A stretch of DNA of 64,000 nt from Limnephilus marmoratus (lineage: Eukaryota > Arthropoda > Insecta > Trichoptera > Limnephilidae), in assembly GCA_917880885.1 (NCBI GenBank), contig OU862919.1, forward strand, positions 14,154,001 to 14,218,000, read 5' to 3'. Under the pieces are notes generated by a model. That model had not been told where the DNA came from and made no database searches. It saw nothing but the letters and a program-made list of their open reading frames with translations. Within the stretch, counting starts at the first letter, position 1; each line of letters begins with the position of its first letter. Below are positions 10,372 to 19,440 of the stretch, one piece after another. A program made the position numbers and the translations under genes.

Positions 10372-10474
10372 ATGGATAGACAAGAAGTTACAGATGAGGG
10401 GTAAAACCAAACTATGGAGGGCGAAGAGGGGAAAGATGACTATGATTCGTTATACAATCAATCTGACAGTATAT
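10372..10474 (+). pseudogene. short acidic reading frame, broken
   Basis: From the ATG at 10,372 the frame reads MDRQEVTDEG, a stop, then NQTMEGEEGKDDYDSLYNQSDS to a second stop. Acidic serine-rich N-termini like this are common in transposases and gag proteins. The family is not recognisable. Confidence 0.3.
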
Positions 10475-10624
10475 AGGCATCTCGCATTACAATATCACCA
10501 TTTAGTTCTTAAAAGCAAAATCTGCTTTGAATGAATAGACCTTTTTACATGGGAGCGCGAATTGCTTGCCACGTTAATAACATATTTGCTAAGGCCAAAT
10601 GCTCGCCCCAATACACATAGCAAT

Positions 10625-10912
10625 ATTTTGTTGCCGCTGCATGGCAGACCGGATCGGGAGAGAGTGGTTAAGCCTTTGACTTCTCCAGCCATACGGAACA
10701 GCACCGCAGTGAGAGGGATAGATTCATACATCCGTCACTCCTGGACATACTGATCCCCAGATTCCTACCCACCCCTAATGCCCCTTTCCTTCCCAGAACT
10801 TCCTCTCCTTCTTTTCCTAAAAAGACTCTCCACACAGCATCCCCAAAGATGACATAGGCCCTGAGGGAAATTATTTTCCTCCTCATGTGTGGAGCTTATG
10901 TAAAAAAAATAT
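10625..10912 (+). mobile_element. SINE-A copy 2, 5'-truncated
   Basis: Begins within the family near GCATGGCAGACCGGATCGGGAG and ends GTGTGGAGCTTATGTAAAAAAAAT. The 3' hairpin GGCCCTGAGGGAAATT is present (10,856), with its right arm shortened. Confidence 0.75.
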
Positions 10913-10916
10913 ATGA

Positions 10917-11501
10917 CCAACCAAAATTGTTACCCTCGTATGAGAGTAGCAATTTTGACAAGAGCTTACTGTTCCCCCGATTGAAATGAAATAATTAATT
11001 TCATAATCATAAAGTTACTAAGTTTTACATGTTCTAACCAGCCCTGTCGTCACATAATTAAATTAAAAACGTTTTACGAATTTGCCCTTTGTAACGATGG
11101 TAAAACTGGCACCCAGGGTGATCGGTTTTTTTCCAGTTCCGCTTTACTTTTTGCACTGATACAGCGCGGGAGTGGACAAACGGTGTGTGGGGTGACTTTT
11201 AAATTCATTTTAGACATGATTTCTCTCGTATAAACAAGAGAGGGCGATGACGACCAATCACTCAGTAGTGCATGGTTTTGGCAACCAAATTATGAGTGTG
11301 CATGAGTTTGTGGACGCAGTTGGAGAGTTAAATGAAATGGCGGAACTTTTAAGCCTTGTGCCGTGGCTCGTAAGGTATTATGATATTAATGAGCATGCTC
11401 ATTATCTGTACACATTTGCTCATAAACGAGCATGCTTGGTTTGAGCACATTCATACGTAAAACAAAGTATTTGCTTAATTTAATATTATGTCTAAAGCGT
11501 C
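10917..11501. other. unassigned stretch with short palindromes
   Basis: No protein domain recognised. Visible structures: a near-perfect hairpin at about 10,924-10,960 (CAAAATTGTTAC / GTAGCAATTTTG) and a 16-bp perfect palindrome AATGAGCATGCTCATT at about 11,389-11,404. A 65-codon open frame at 11,247-11,444 has no recognisable features. Confidence 0.45.
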
Positions 11502-11900
11502 AATGATACAGAGTGAGTTTACAAGCTACTATCTGAGAAATTCACTATCTGTTAGTAAACTCGCTCAGTATCATCGTGTTACTTGCTAACTAGCAGATTC
11601 TTGACAATCTACGAAAAAAGTTGAAAGGTCATCAACTTTACTCGCTACACGTTTGCTCGTGATTGGTTTATTTACGTTTTTCAAGATGGCTGCCAATAAA
11701 CAGCTGATTTCGACTGTCAAACATCACAGAATGAGTTCACGCAGGCGTCGTTATTCTTGTTACTGGCGCTAGCAGCGACCTTAGTTTCCTACGCTACTGA
11801 GCGAGTGGACAGTTGTGTGTCATCGTGACAATCTCACTCGCCGATTTACCCGCTTTTAAACTTAGTACATAGTAGCTTGTAAACTCGCTCTGTGTCATCG
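11502..11900. mobile_element. TIR element with repeated GAGCGAGT motifs
   Basis: The outer arms 11,502-11,532 and 11,869-11,900 are inverted copies (AGTTTACAAGCTACTAT at the inner end) with about three mismatches. A further inverted copy of the terminal motif lies at about 11,552-11,576 (AAACTCGCTCAGTATCATCG), and related GAGCGAGTGG/TCACTCGC motifs sit near 11,800-11,840. No coding capacity. The superfamily is unknown and no clear target duplication is seen. Confidence 0.6.
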
Positions 11901-11905
11901 AGCCT

Positions 11906-12222
11906 TTTTTTTACATGAATACCGCACAAGAGTCCCAACTGCTTTCGTCTGGAGCCAGTGAGACTATGGCATACCCAAATGGGGCATGTTGTGAGGCTGA
12001 AGGTAGTGGGGAAGGAAGGAGGTAGGGAAGAGGAAGGTGGGGATGTACCTGGCTATTCAAATCTGGTCACCAAACACGGCTAAATCCATTTCAGGCAACG
12101 TTTCAATTCTGAATAGTGTATACTATATGTTATTTTAGATGAATAAATCGTGAAATACACAAATCAATCAAATAAAATTTATGTGAATGCGGGTCAAGCG
12201 CCTTACCGCTGCGCGCTGTACT
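11906..12222 (-). mobile_element. SINE-B copy 7 (box B deleted)
   Basis: Minus-strand copy starting (3' tail) TTTTTTTACATGAATACCGC and running through the full body to a partial tRNA-like head near 12,190-12,222 (CAGCGGTAAGGCGCTTGAC). The segment holding box B is missing. A deletion around 12,116 removes part of the body. Confidence 0.75.
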
Positions 12223-13395
12223 ACGTCGGCCTTAACCACAAAATGATTGCTTTCTACGAAAACACCTAAATTTATGATTGGCAAATCTTGAAATCTTATT
12301 TTCTTTCTCATTAATTCAGTTTGGTATTCTTTTTTTAACATTGTACAAAACGGCATTTTAATTCAGAAAAGCGAAAGTGAATAACGGAACTAAAAATATT
12401 AATGTAAATTTAAAGTGGGGTTGGCATAAAATAAAATATCCCCGTTTCTTTTAAGCAATTAATGAAAAATCAGACGATGTTTGAAAAAATACCGCAAAGC
12501 AATCTGGTTGCGAGGAAAGATTTTAACGTATACCTTCGTCGCCTTATTACATGTCCCTAAAGCAATAAGCAATAACGTGACTTCAAAGAATAAACTAATT
12601 ATGTACCATCAGCGGGATGCGGCAGATACAGTTAGTGGGGACGACGACAGGATGGTGGAACTGCAGTAGGGGGGTATTGTGGGTGGAGACTGGGAGGAAA
12701 GCTCGGGAGGATGGGTTGGGGGAGGGAGGGGTGAAGCTGCTTAGCAACGGGTGGCAGAGGGAAGTTAAAAACTAAACGCGAAAAACCTCCGTAATTCGTT
12801 TATCGACATACGGCGTTATTCAGATGAAATTTTCAACCCTCCTTGATTTATTTAAAAAAATCGAATCACATCGAAAGTGCTTTGGTGATGTAGACAGATT
12901 CATACATTCAAATCATATTATGATGTGTCCGCAGTGGAATATTAGCTTTACATCAAACATGTCTACAGACCATGTTAACTTTGGGCGGTACACAACCCTA
13001 ATAATTTTATTTTGCTCAAAACTCACATTTTAATCATTTCCGGCGAATTCGTAACTATAATTAATAACCTTTTTATTTCCATGCCGCATAAGGAATGCTG
13101 GTTATTTATACTATAGAATAATAAAAACAGTACCTTACCATTAATATATTTTACGTAGTACGATTTTAAAACTTTATAACCCGTTTTTCAACTATAAAGT
13201 TAGCGGTAAGCACCAGATTTTATCTTTCTAGACGATGAATTAATAACCCCGGGAGGACAACATGGAGACACTTTTTAAATATTTGTAACACGTTCTTCAG
13301 AATTAATTAAAATGAATGCGGCAGAAAGGCCGAATCTCCAGGCCTGCTAGGGTGAAGTCGACCGTACGTTCATACAATACGCCGTGCCGCGGCGT
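12223..13395. other. unassigned stretch, G-rich in the middle
   Basis: No domain recognised. At 12,650-12,760 the plus strand is strongly G-rich (TTGGGGGAGGGAGGGG at about 12,717), a possible G-quadruplex. The flanks are AT-rich. Small open frames here (62-69 codons) have no recognisable features. Confidence 0.4.
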
Positions 13396-13614
13396 ATATT
13401 TGTGTCCACGCTTTCTTCACTTACGTCGTTAGATTCCCACATTATTGTGTCTTCTTCTTCTTTTCATTGATACGGCAAATTCGACAGTAGGTCCGTCCAA
13501 TACATGGGTCGCTAGTCGCATTTTGTATACACGGCTTCTTTACTTACGTCGTTAAGATTCTGAATATATTTTAGGGTATATTGTCGTATTTTTTAAATTG
13601 TGAATACCGTACAA

Positions 13615-14036
13615 TGCTGTACCGCCGCCATGGGAACCATTTATTGGATAACCAACACCTCTGCCGTAGGTCACCACAAGTGGTTCGCTACGTTTCGTGA
13701 CATGACAGGGGTGCCCGGAATCATGGGTTTTGTCTAGGTCTTGGCGGAGGATGAGTTTTTCCACTTACTGCGTGGCGGACCGGATCGGGAAAGACTGGTT
13801 GAGGAAGATCATCTGACCTCTCCAGCAGGACTCTCTAGATCCATCGCTTTGCAACGCAGTTGGGAGGTATGGATTCATACGTCCATCACTCCTGGGTACA
13901 CTGATTCTCAGATTCCTACCCATTCCTCATACCTTTTTCTTTCCCAGAACTTTCTCTCCCTCCTTTCCATAAAAAAGACCCTCCACACAGCATCCCCAAA
14001 GATGAAGTAGGCCCTGAGGGAAATTATTTTCATCAG
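13615..14036 (+). mobile_element. SINE-A copy 3
   Basis: Covers most of the family, from ATGGGAACCATTTATTGGAT to the tail hairpin GGCCCTGAGGGAAATTATTT. The open frame at 13,741-14,010 parallels the one in copy 1 in the same register (GGPDRERL..., LTSPAGLSR), but the 5' and 3' limits do not support a gene. Confidence 0.75.
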
Positions 14037-14044
14037 GGTCAATT

Positions 14045-14245
14045 GATCTTTGACCGGCTGTGAGTAGCAGGGAGGGGAAGGAAATGGGGGTAGAAAAAGG
14101 TGGGGAAGTACCCGGCCATTCAGATCTGGTTTCAAAATACGCCTAAAATCATTTCAAACAACTTTTCAATTCTTAATGGTGGTCTTCCACCAAGGCCATA
14201 CTGAGAGTATCTTGCACTCCGGAATATGCAAATTAATTTTTAAAA
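14045..14245 (-). mobile_element. SINE-B copy 9, partial
   Basis: Minus-strand body: AGGTGGGGAAGTACC, CAGATCTGGT, TCATTTCAAACAACTTTTCA, GGTGGTCTTCCACCAAGGCC and GAGAGTATCTTGCACTCCGG. The tRNA head and extreme tail are missing. It abuts the SINE-A copy. Confidence 0.75.
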
Positions 14246-14674
14246 AATGTGGAGATTGAGATTTGAATCCAGACATCCGGATTGCTATCCTACAACAACG
14301 TAGGCTTACAAAGCCTTTGAAAGCTTAAGGATGTGATTTCATCAAATATGAACTTATTAGTCTACCTAGACTATAAATAATATTAAATTTCGTTTCTGGA
14401 AACCAATGCGGTGCTTTTATAATGGAACCGCTCTCCAACCCCATTCTATGAAGCTTTTATGCATATTTAAGTTGATTAAAGTGATACCCTAAACCCTAAA
14501 GTATAGTCAGAATCTTGACGACGTAAGCGAAGAAGGTGTGTACACAAATATGCGACGTGCAACCCCGTGCATTGTACGGACATAGTGTCGAATTTGCTCT
14601 AGCAAATACTTTAAAATAATGTGGGAATCTTAACGTCGTAAGTTGGGATATGCATTTATATATATATATTTATT

Positions 14675-14830
14675 AAATAATGAAATATTTATTTATTTAT
14701 TAATTTTTTTTCGGGACTTTTACATATGAATAGTAAGAAATATACTGACAGTATTTATTGTAGACAACGGAACTGCCTTAGTAACAGTATTTTATATTTG
14801 TTTAAAGATAAATTGATTTAAAGATAAAAC
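14675..14830 (-). mobile_element. LINE family theta 3' end, copy 2
   Basis: Matches 7,896-8,030: CGGGACTTTTACATATGAAT, AGTAAGAAATA, ACGGAACTGCCTTAGTAACA and TTTGTTTAAAGATAAATTGA. The TTTATTTATTTATT at its left is the minus-strand tail. Confidence 0.7.
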
Positions 14831-14835
14831 TTATA

Positions 14836-15290
14836 TATTTGAGTAAAGCCGACTGGTTTCGGAACGACCGTTAATTCTTCAGGGCAAGCGTATACTAATT
14901 TGACAGTTTCGAAATATGGATGGGAACAATGTATTATAATGGTAGGAGTAGAGCCGTTGCTAGGTATTAATGAAGAGTGGGTGGGTAGGGGAACGTATCC
15001 ATGATTGGGCTATAAGACAATATTTTTTGTTTGTTGATAATAGATGCATTATTTTTAAGGGATTTTTTTTAATTTCCAAGGCTTCTAAGTTATTTAAACG
15101 TTTTCCTTTATGATTAATATGAAGAATATTTATCCCCGTATTTTTTTTTCAAAATTATGGTTATTTTCAATGATATGGTTAGCGAACTCAGAAAAATTAT
15201 TATTATTAAGACACCTTAAATATTCTTTGATTCTGATTTCAAAATTACGAGTTATTTTTCCAATATAAAATAGTACATAATATATTAATT
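14836..15290 (-). mobile_element. Penelope-like element relic (GIY-YIG region and 3' end)
   Basis: On the minus strand this matches the coding and 3' parts of the Penelope copy at 27,838-28,560: the ATTATTATTAAGACACCTTAA strand (C-terminal endonuclease), the stop-proximal CCCATTCT-like region, and a 3' region with a hammerhead-like core at 14,851-14,882. Frameshifts prevent a long reading frame. Penelope elements use a reverse transcriptase fused to a GIY-YIG endonuclease; only the end of the latter is left. Confidence 0.75.
14851..14882 (-). ncRNA. degenerate hammerhead ribozyme core of the Penelope relic
   Basis: Minus strand: CTGAAGA, then a weakened stem II (ATTAAC / GTTCC, three pairs left), then GAAACCAGTC. 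Compared with the 27.9-kb copy, stem II has lost two G-C pairs. Probably inactive. Confidence 0.5.
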
Positions 15291-15344
15291 AATTTATTCG
15301 GGTTTCTCCACACACTAAAAAGTTATGGAGAAGATTACATTTTT

Positions 15345-15985
15345 TTTTAAAAGTGCATTGTGGCGGTTTAACTACGTTGTGACGTATGTCAAGAGATAGT
15401 TACTGAATTCTCTGATTGAAGATGTCGATGCTCAATGCACAGTCAAGCAGTTGAGTTACCCTGCTTAATGGTGCATTCTGATAGGCAAGTTCTTGCTTTC
15501 GGAGCATAAAAAAGTGTGTGGGTATACGCGTTAGGGTCATACAAGTTGATCCCTTTCAATATTGGCGCATTTAGTATGGTACCGGAGATTAACTTAAAAA
15601 AATGTTTGCATAAAAATATTTTTCGGCAGGCTTCTAGGGGTTAGGGTATTAAAATGATGGATACAGGAATATGTAGTATGTATATTCCCTCATATACAGG
15701 TAACGCTTAAATTATTTTTGCACTATTTATATTTCTAGAATATGGTTGTGTTCAGAAGGGGCCCAAATAATGGAGCTATATTCCAGGATGCTGCGGACAA
15801 GTGCTTCATATGTTCTCCGTATTTCAGTTCCATTAGTAAATAAACTCGCATTTCGAAGAACGAATCCAAGCATTTTGTTGGCGCGACAATGTCAGATATG
15901 TGGGATTTGAAAGTGAGATTTGCTTCGAAAATCACGCCAAGGTCGTGATTCTCGTTTTTGCGTGTTAGTTTATTTTTATTGATGT
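15345..15985 (-). pseudogene. LINE ORF2 C-terminal part (family beta), copy 1
   Basis: From 15,985 leftwards the minus strand reads YHINKNKLTRKNENHDLGV, then IFEANLTFKSHI, and further pieces in other frames. 'K...DLGV.F...L.F..HI' is the post-palm segment of jockey-like reverse transcriptases. The DNA matches a second copy at 30,735-32,431 throughout (for example GGGGCCCAAATAATGGAGCT), which shows where that copy is interrupted. Frameshifted, no intact domain. The Helitron tail joins directly at the right. Confidence 0.75.
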
Positions 15986-16500
15986 GGTACAGGAACGCGG
16001 GAGGGGAACGGGGACGCACCGAAAGGACATGCAGAGAGAAACAAATTCTTTATTAAGTGGCAATTCAACGCATGACGGCCGGCGTAGTCCAGTGGTAAGG
16101 CTCTTGACTCGCAATCCGAAGGTCGCGGGATCGAATTCCGGCATGGCAAATAAATTTTATTTGATTAATTGGTGTTATTTCACAATTTATTCCTTTAAAA
16201 AAATATGTAGTATATTTGCGGCACGTTCCAGAGTGGAAGATACTCTCAGTATCGCCCTGGTGTAAGACCACCATTCAGCATTGAAACGTTGGTTGAAATG
16301 GCTTCTGCCGTGTTTGGTGACCAGATCTGAATAGCCAGGTACTTCCCCACCTTCCTCTTCCCTATCTCCTTCCCCTCCCCAGTACCTTCGACCTCACAAC
16401 ATACTCCATTTGGGGATGCCATAGTCCCACTGGCTCCAAGCAGTTGGGACTCTTGTGCGGTATTCATGTAAAAAAAAATGCCGGAAACTCGCTTGTGAGT
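15986..16500 (+). mobile_element. Helitron tail interrupted by SINE-B copy 1
   Basis: 15,986-16,073 matches the purine-rich 3' part of the Helitron family (GAGAGAAACAAATTC, TTAAGTGGCAATTCAACGC). The expected continuation ATGCCGG...ACTCGCTT resumes at about 16,487 after a 400-bp SINE. ATG is present on both sides of the SINE. The terminal CTAG is no longer intact. Confidence 0.65.
16074..16478 (+). mobile_element. SINE-B copy 1, full length, tRNA-derived
   Basis: Best copy of the family. Head: box A TAGTCCAGTGG (16,086) and box B GGGATCGAATTCCGG (16,128), 40-odd bases apart as in tRNA genes. Body motifs: TAAATTTTATTTGATTAAT, GCGGCACGTTCCAGAGTGG, TGTTTGGTGACCAGATCTGA and TTTGGGGATGCCATAGTC. 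Tail: TTCATGTAAAAAAAA. Pol III would transcribe it from the internal boxes. Other copies or parts: 8.7, 11.9, 14.1, 25.5, 26.8, 27.3, 35.3, 60.8, 61.5, 62.6 and 63.3 kb. Confidence 0.9.
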
Positions 16501-17004
16501 AAATAATATGATGAGGAAGTGTCATTTGGTGACAGGTATAGCACTACGGGACCCAAGCGGTTAAGGCCTTCATTCGATGTCCTACAGCGAAGGCTTCAAA
16601 GGAAGCGCCAGAAATGAAATAATAATAAAAACGTAAAGGGGGGTGGGAGGCTTCACGGCGTAGCTTCCGGTAATTTAGTTGCTCTCGACTGCAGGCCTCA
16701 GGTTGTAAGGGCTCCCTGGGAGTACGGATATTGCTAACTTCTGTACCTACTCAACCAGCTGGAGTTTTTATAGAAAATAACACGGTTGATGTGTGTGACC
16801 TCAGAGATGTTTGCTGAAAAATCCGGTTGCAAAAGTAATTTTACCATATTTAGATGATTACATGTTTTTACTTTTGTATGAACGGTTAAGAAACTCATTT
16901 TACCTCTTTTTACAATTTTTTAAAAACTTATTTAATTTATATATATGTAATTTATATGCCTTTATACTTCTACCTACTTTAATTACACCTTCATTATACA
17001 ATTA
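16501..17004. other. unassigned stretch
   Basis: At 16,540-16,640 a tRNA-like phrase (CCAAGCGGTTAAGGCC) occurs without a matching B box. 16,640-16,760 is mildly GC-rich. After 16,800 it is AT-rich with an open frame on the plus strand lacking any domain. Not identified. Confidence 0.4.
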
Positions 17005-17590
17005 CTGGGTGTCAATTATTTCAACTTTTGAATTCAGAAACGCCCGGGGTCTCAAAAGTTGCGTCTTACAAAGAAAATGAGAACTGGATTTAATTTATTT
17101 TTAAAATGGTTATTTGCCCACTAAAATGCATTGAAATTCAGGAAACGAACCTAAAATTTAAAAAAAAAATTATTTTTATTAATATTTTTTTTCAATAATT
17201 TAACCTTTTAACGTTTGTTTGTTATTAAAAAATGCGTATAGCCGACAAAAATGAAAAAAAAAAAATGTTTATGAATACAAGTAAGTCAACAAGAATTCTG
17301 ATTTTATCCAGAAAAATTGTTATTTTCCCCTTTTATATTTTTAACCAACACATGTTTAAAATTTTTTTTTGGGTTCTTTGTAATGCAGTTATGGAATGAA
17401 AAATAAGTTTGGTACAAAATATAAAATATGGACCCTTTGTTTTATTTTTTTTCCAAATCACGAAATCTATTTTTTTTTCAAAACTTCCGGCCGTTTTAGC
17501 GGGCTAATGGTGAACAATAATTTAATTTATTTTTACATTTTCGAATAGCTACAGATCGTACGAAACTTTTGAGACCCCGGGCGTTTAAAA
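17005..17590 (+). mobile_element. TIR element, family G copy 1
   Basis: Inverted motifs AAACGCCCGGGGTCTCAAAA (17,038) and TTTTGAGACCCCGGGCGTTT (about 17,568) bound a low-complexity, non-coding interior. The left end (GGGTGTCAATTATTTCAACT) matches the end of a second copy at 59,640-59,805 on the other strand, whose full terminus reads TAGGGTGTGTCAATTATTTC. Superfamily unknown. Confidence 0.6.
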
Positions 17591-18137
17591 ATAAGGCCAA
17601 TTTTTTTTTCTACCTACCCTAATACTACCCTAATGGCTAGTTCACAGTTCAATTTTATTTGATGAACTTAGTTGATGAGCAACTAAAATTGAAAGCCCGT
17701 CTACTTTTTTCGTTCAAGTATGACTCATCGTTCGAGTTTTTTCACCGAGTCGCCACGTCGGATCACTTGTTTCAACTTGCTAACGATTTTTAGTTCCCTG
17801 CGGGCGAAAGTAGATGTTAGACATGCCTACTGTCGTGGCATCCTTTTAATATATACCGTGATATATATAAAATCCTTGTAGATCACCCCCCTCCCTCATA
17901 TGTTATGTATATAAATCGTAGATTAAGAAACAATTACACCGGTCTGAAGATGTTGTTGACCAGTTCCGGTCACGGTCACAAATAAATTAAGTGGAAAAAA
18001 GTTTTTATTTTTGTTTTAATATATTAATTTATATGAAGGCATGTATAAATGAATCCCTGTTTCTCTTGGTCAAGCCATAACTAATTAGGAAAAATAAATA
18101 GTTGAAGATAATATTGTTAATTCTAAAATTTGAAATG
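17591..18137. other. unassigned stretch with a possible Penelope tail
   Basis: No coding domain. At 17,941 ACCGGTCTGAAGATG... and CCGGTCACGGTCAC, followed by an AAATAAATTAAG tail, resemble Penelope 3' ends with a decayed hammerhead core (GAAAC replaced by GTTCC). The remainder is not identified. Confidence 0.35.
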
Positions 18138-18205
18138 TGAGACTGACAATTATGAGACTGAGAGAGACCGACAATTGTGTATATGAGACTGACAATTGAC
18201 AGAAG
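18138..18205 (+). repeat. short GAGACTGACAATT repeats
   Basis: GAGACTGACAATT or close variants occur three to four times between 18,138 and 18,200, immediately upstream of a tRNA-like segment. Confidence 0.7.
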
Positions 18206-18281
18206 GTTGCAATAGCGAAATTGGTTAACGCGCACATCCCGGTCAGACGAGAGGTCTGGGTTCGAGTCCGAGTTGGGACCA
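18206..18281 (+). repeat. tRNA-like segment (pol III A and B boxes), not a working tRNA
   Basis: TAGCGAAATTGGTTAACGC fits a D-arm/A-box and GGTTCGAGTCC is a perfect B box. The acceptor strands GTTGCAA and TTGGGAC pair at 6 of 7 positions, counting a G-T. The anticodon arm does not fold, so this is a decayed tRNA or the head of a SINE with no other copy in the window. Confidence 0.5.
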
Positions 18282-18527
18282 TTGTCTTTTTTTGGTTTTC
18301 TGTGTCTTGTTCTCTTTGGTATTTTCGTTTAGATTATTATTGTTATCTTCTTCTTCAAATATATATTACATTGATGGGAATAACCTTCAAAAGTTATTAA
18401 AGAGAGTTTTTCTTATAAAAAATTGAAAATTATAAGATAAGTTTTAAGATTTTCACGGCCAAAAGCATTTTCGTTATTTGTTTTTGGGGTGTTATGCCGT
18501 GTTGCGCTACCTCCTTCTTTAGCCAAC

Positions 18528-18553
18528 GTGTCGGACATCGTTGCAGTGTCCAT
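18528..18553 (-). ncRNA. hammerhead core, palindrome 1 left arm (mutated)
   Basis: On the minus strand CTGATGA (18,553-18,559) is followed by stem II GGAC/GTCC, but the GAAAC box reads GACAC (18,528-18,532). Coordinates are given as the minus-strand span 18,528-18,559. Probably inactive. Confidence 0.45.
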
Positions 18554-18623
18554 CATCAGGGCAGATCCGGTAGATGTGAGACACATGATGTGAGACACAT
18601 CTACCGGATCTGCCAGATCTGCC

Positions 18624-18655
18624 CCGATGATGGACGCTGCAACGATGTCCGAAAC
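18624..18655 (+). ncRNA. hammerhead core, palindrome 1 right arm (mutated)
   Basis: Reads CCGATGA instead of CTGATGA, then TGGAC...GTCC and an intact GAAAC (18,651-18,655). One core substitution. Confidence 0.5.
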
Positions 18656-18867
18656 GTTGGCTAAAGAAGGAGGTAGCGCAACACGGCATAACACCCCAAA
18701 AACAAATAACGAAAATGCTTTTGGCCGTGAAAATCTTAAAACTTACCTTATAATTTTTATTTTTTATTCTTAGCCAACGTTTCGGACATCGTTGCATCAT
18801 CAGGGCAGATCCGGTAGATGTGAGACACATGATGTGAGACACATCTACCGGATCTGCTAGATCTGCC

Positions 18868-18902
18868 CTGATGATGGACGCTGCAACGATGTCCGAAACG
18901 TT
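18868..18902 (+). ncRNA. hammerhead ribozyme core, intact boxes
   Basis: CTGATGA (18,868-18,874), one T, stem II GGAC/GTCC closing an 11-base loop, then GAAAC (18,895-18,899) and GTT. Stem III is reduced to the self-complementary ACGT. Known biology: Penelope-associated hammerheads with diminished stem III have been reported to cleave as dimers. The extra base between CTGATGA and stem II recurs in every core of this window. Confidence 0.6.
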
Positions 18903-18971
18903 GGCTAAAGAAGGAGGTAGCGTAACACGGCATAACACCCCAAAAACAAATAACGAAAATGAAAATTATAA

Positions 18972-19079
18972 AGTTATTTCTAAAAGAAAGCACAATACAA
19001 GCATTAATCTTTGTGAGGTTGCAAAATTGAATCTACATTCTTCCATCCCATGTCCATAATCCATATCTTATTGCTTCTT
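18972..19079. other. no recognisable feature
   Basis: Short AT-rich spacer. Its right end touches a CTTTTGAAGTCGGTT phrase like the one at 38,940. Confidence 0.4.
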
Positions 19080-19440
19080 TTGAAGTCGGTTATTTTTTAA
19101 TGGTTTTTATTGCAAGAGGGAGCATATAAATAATTTTATAGGGAAGTATAGCATATTTCTTTGTCCAAAAGTCGTTTAAGTTGTAGGTTGGTGGAATGTA
19201 TGTTAAAGTGTGGATCTTGTGAATTGGCCCGAGTTTGTCTGTTTAAAGTTATCCTGGTTTTTGAATGCGTGCATTAGAATATCTTTTGTATATAATTGTT
19301 TCAGTGACATTAAATTCAGTGCTTTTAAAACGTAGTCAGTAGGAGTTGATGTGGACTCTTAGTATAATGTTCAAAATTGCCTTTTGTGCTAATTGAGATA
19401 TTATATTGCAAGTTACATGGACGACGGAAAATAACTATAC
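19080..19440 (-). pseudogene. LINE ORF2 C-terminal relic (family zeta)
   Basis: On the minus strand from about 19,420: QLAQKAILNIILRVHINS..., ALNLMSLKQLYTKDILMHAF and FTRSTL, then a stop and TTFGQRNMLYFPIKLF in the same frame. This order (QK.I.R.., L......YK..L..., R......FG.R........N) matches the end of jockey/R1-like reverse transcriptases. Several stops, no catalytic part. Confidence 0.6.

Larger units (their letters stand above)
13396..14645. mobile_element. long-TIR element carrying SINE-A and SINE-B insertions
   Basis: The left arm (about 13,419-13,580) and right arm (about 14,505-14,643) are inverted copies: CTTACGTCGTTAAGATTC, CCCACATTATT, CAAATTCGACA, GTCCGT and TACGTCGT occur in mirrored order. 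The left side repeats the TTCTTCACTTACGTCGTT unit just outside, at 13,396. The centre holds SINE-A copy 3 and a SINE-B piece, so the arms may belong to an older, mostly erased transposon. No transposase or target duplication was found. Confidence 0.65.
18425..18971. mobile_element. Penelope-type insertion: two adjacent palindromes with hammerhead cores, 11-bp target duplication
   Basis: The insertion at 18,436-18,960 is flanked by an exact 11-bp repeat GAAAATTATAA (18,425-18,435 and 18,961-18,971). Inside are two palindromes. The first has arms of about 160 bp (18,426-18,591 and 18,598-18,757). The second has a shortened left arm (about 18,773-18,836) and a full right arm (18,843-18,960). Each arm carries a hammerhead-like core, so cores face opposite ways on the two strands. 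No protein is encoded; the open frames across it are mirror images of each other. Known biology: Penelope-like elements carry hammerhead motifs in their terminal repeats. Assigning this copy to Penelope is my inference from the cores and the target duplication. Confidence 0.75.

Noticed and set aside
14485..14502. Telomere-like AACCCTAAACCCTAAAG
   Set aside because: Two units only, of the plant-type motif, inside the arm of a TIR element. Probably chance.
16540..16600. tRNA-like CCAAGCGGTTAAGGCC as a new SINE head
   Set aside because: No B box at the right distance and no second copy in the window.
17941..17975. Hammerhead core CTGAAGA...GTTCCGGTC
   Set aside because: The GAAAC box is GTTCC and stem II does not pair well. 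Kept only as a possible Penelope relic in the stretch description.
18206..18281. Possible tRNA gene
   Set aside because: A and B boxes and most of the acceptor pair, but the anticodon arm does not fold, so it was listed as a tRNA-like segment only.
18413..18993. Overlapping 60-139-codon open frames repeating 'LANVSDIVAASI' and 'DVSHIMCLTSTGSALMM'
   Set aside because: They arise because the DNA is palindromic; the same words appear on both strands. No protein family and no start context.
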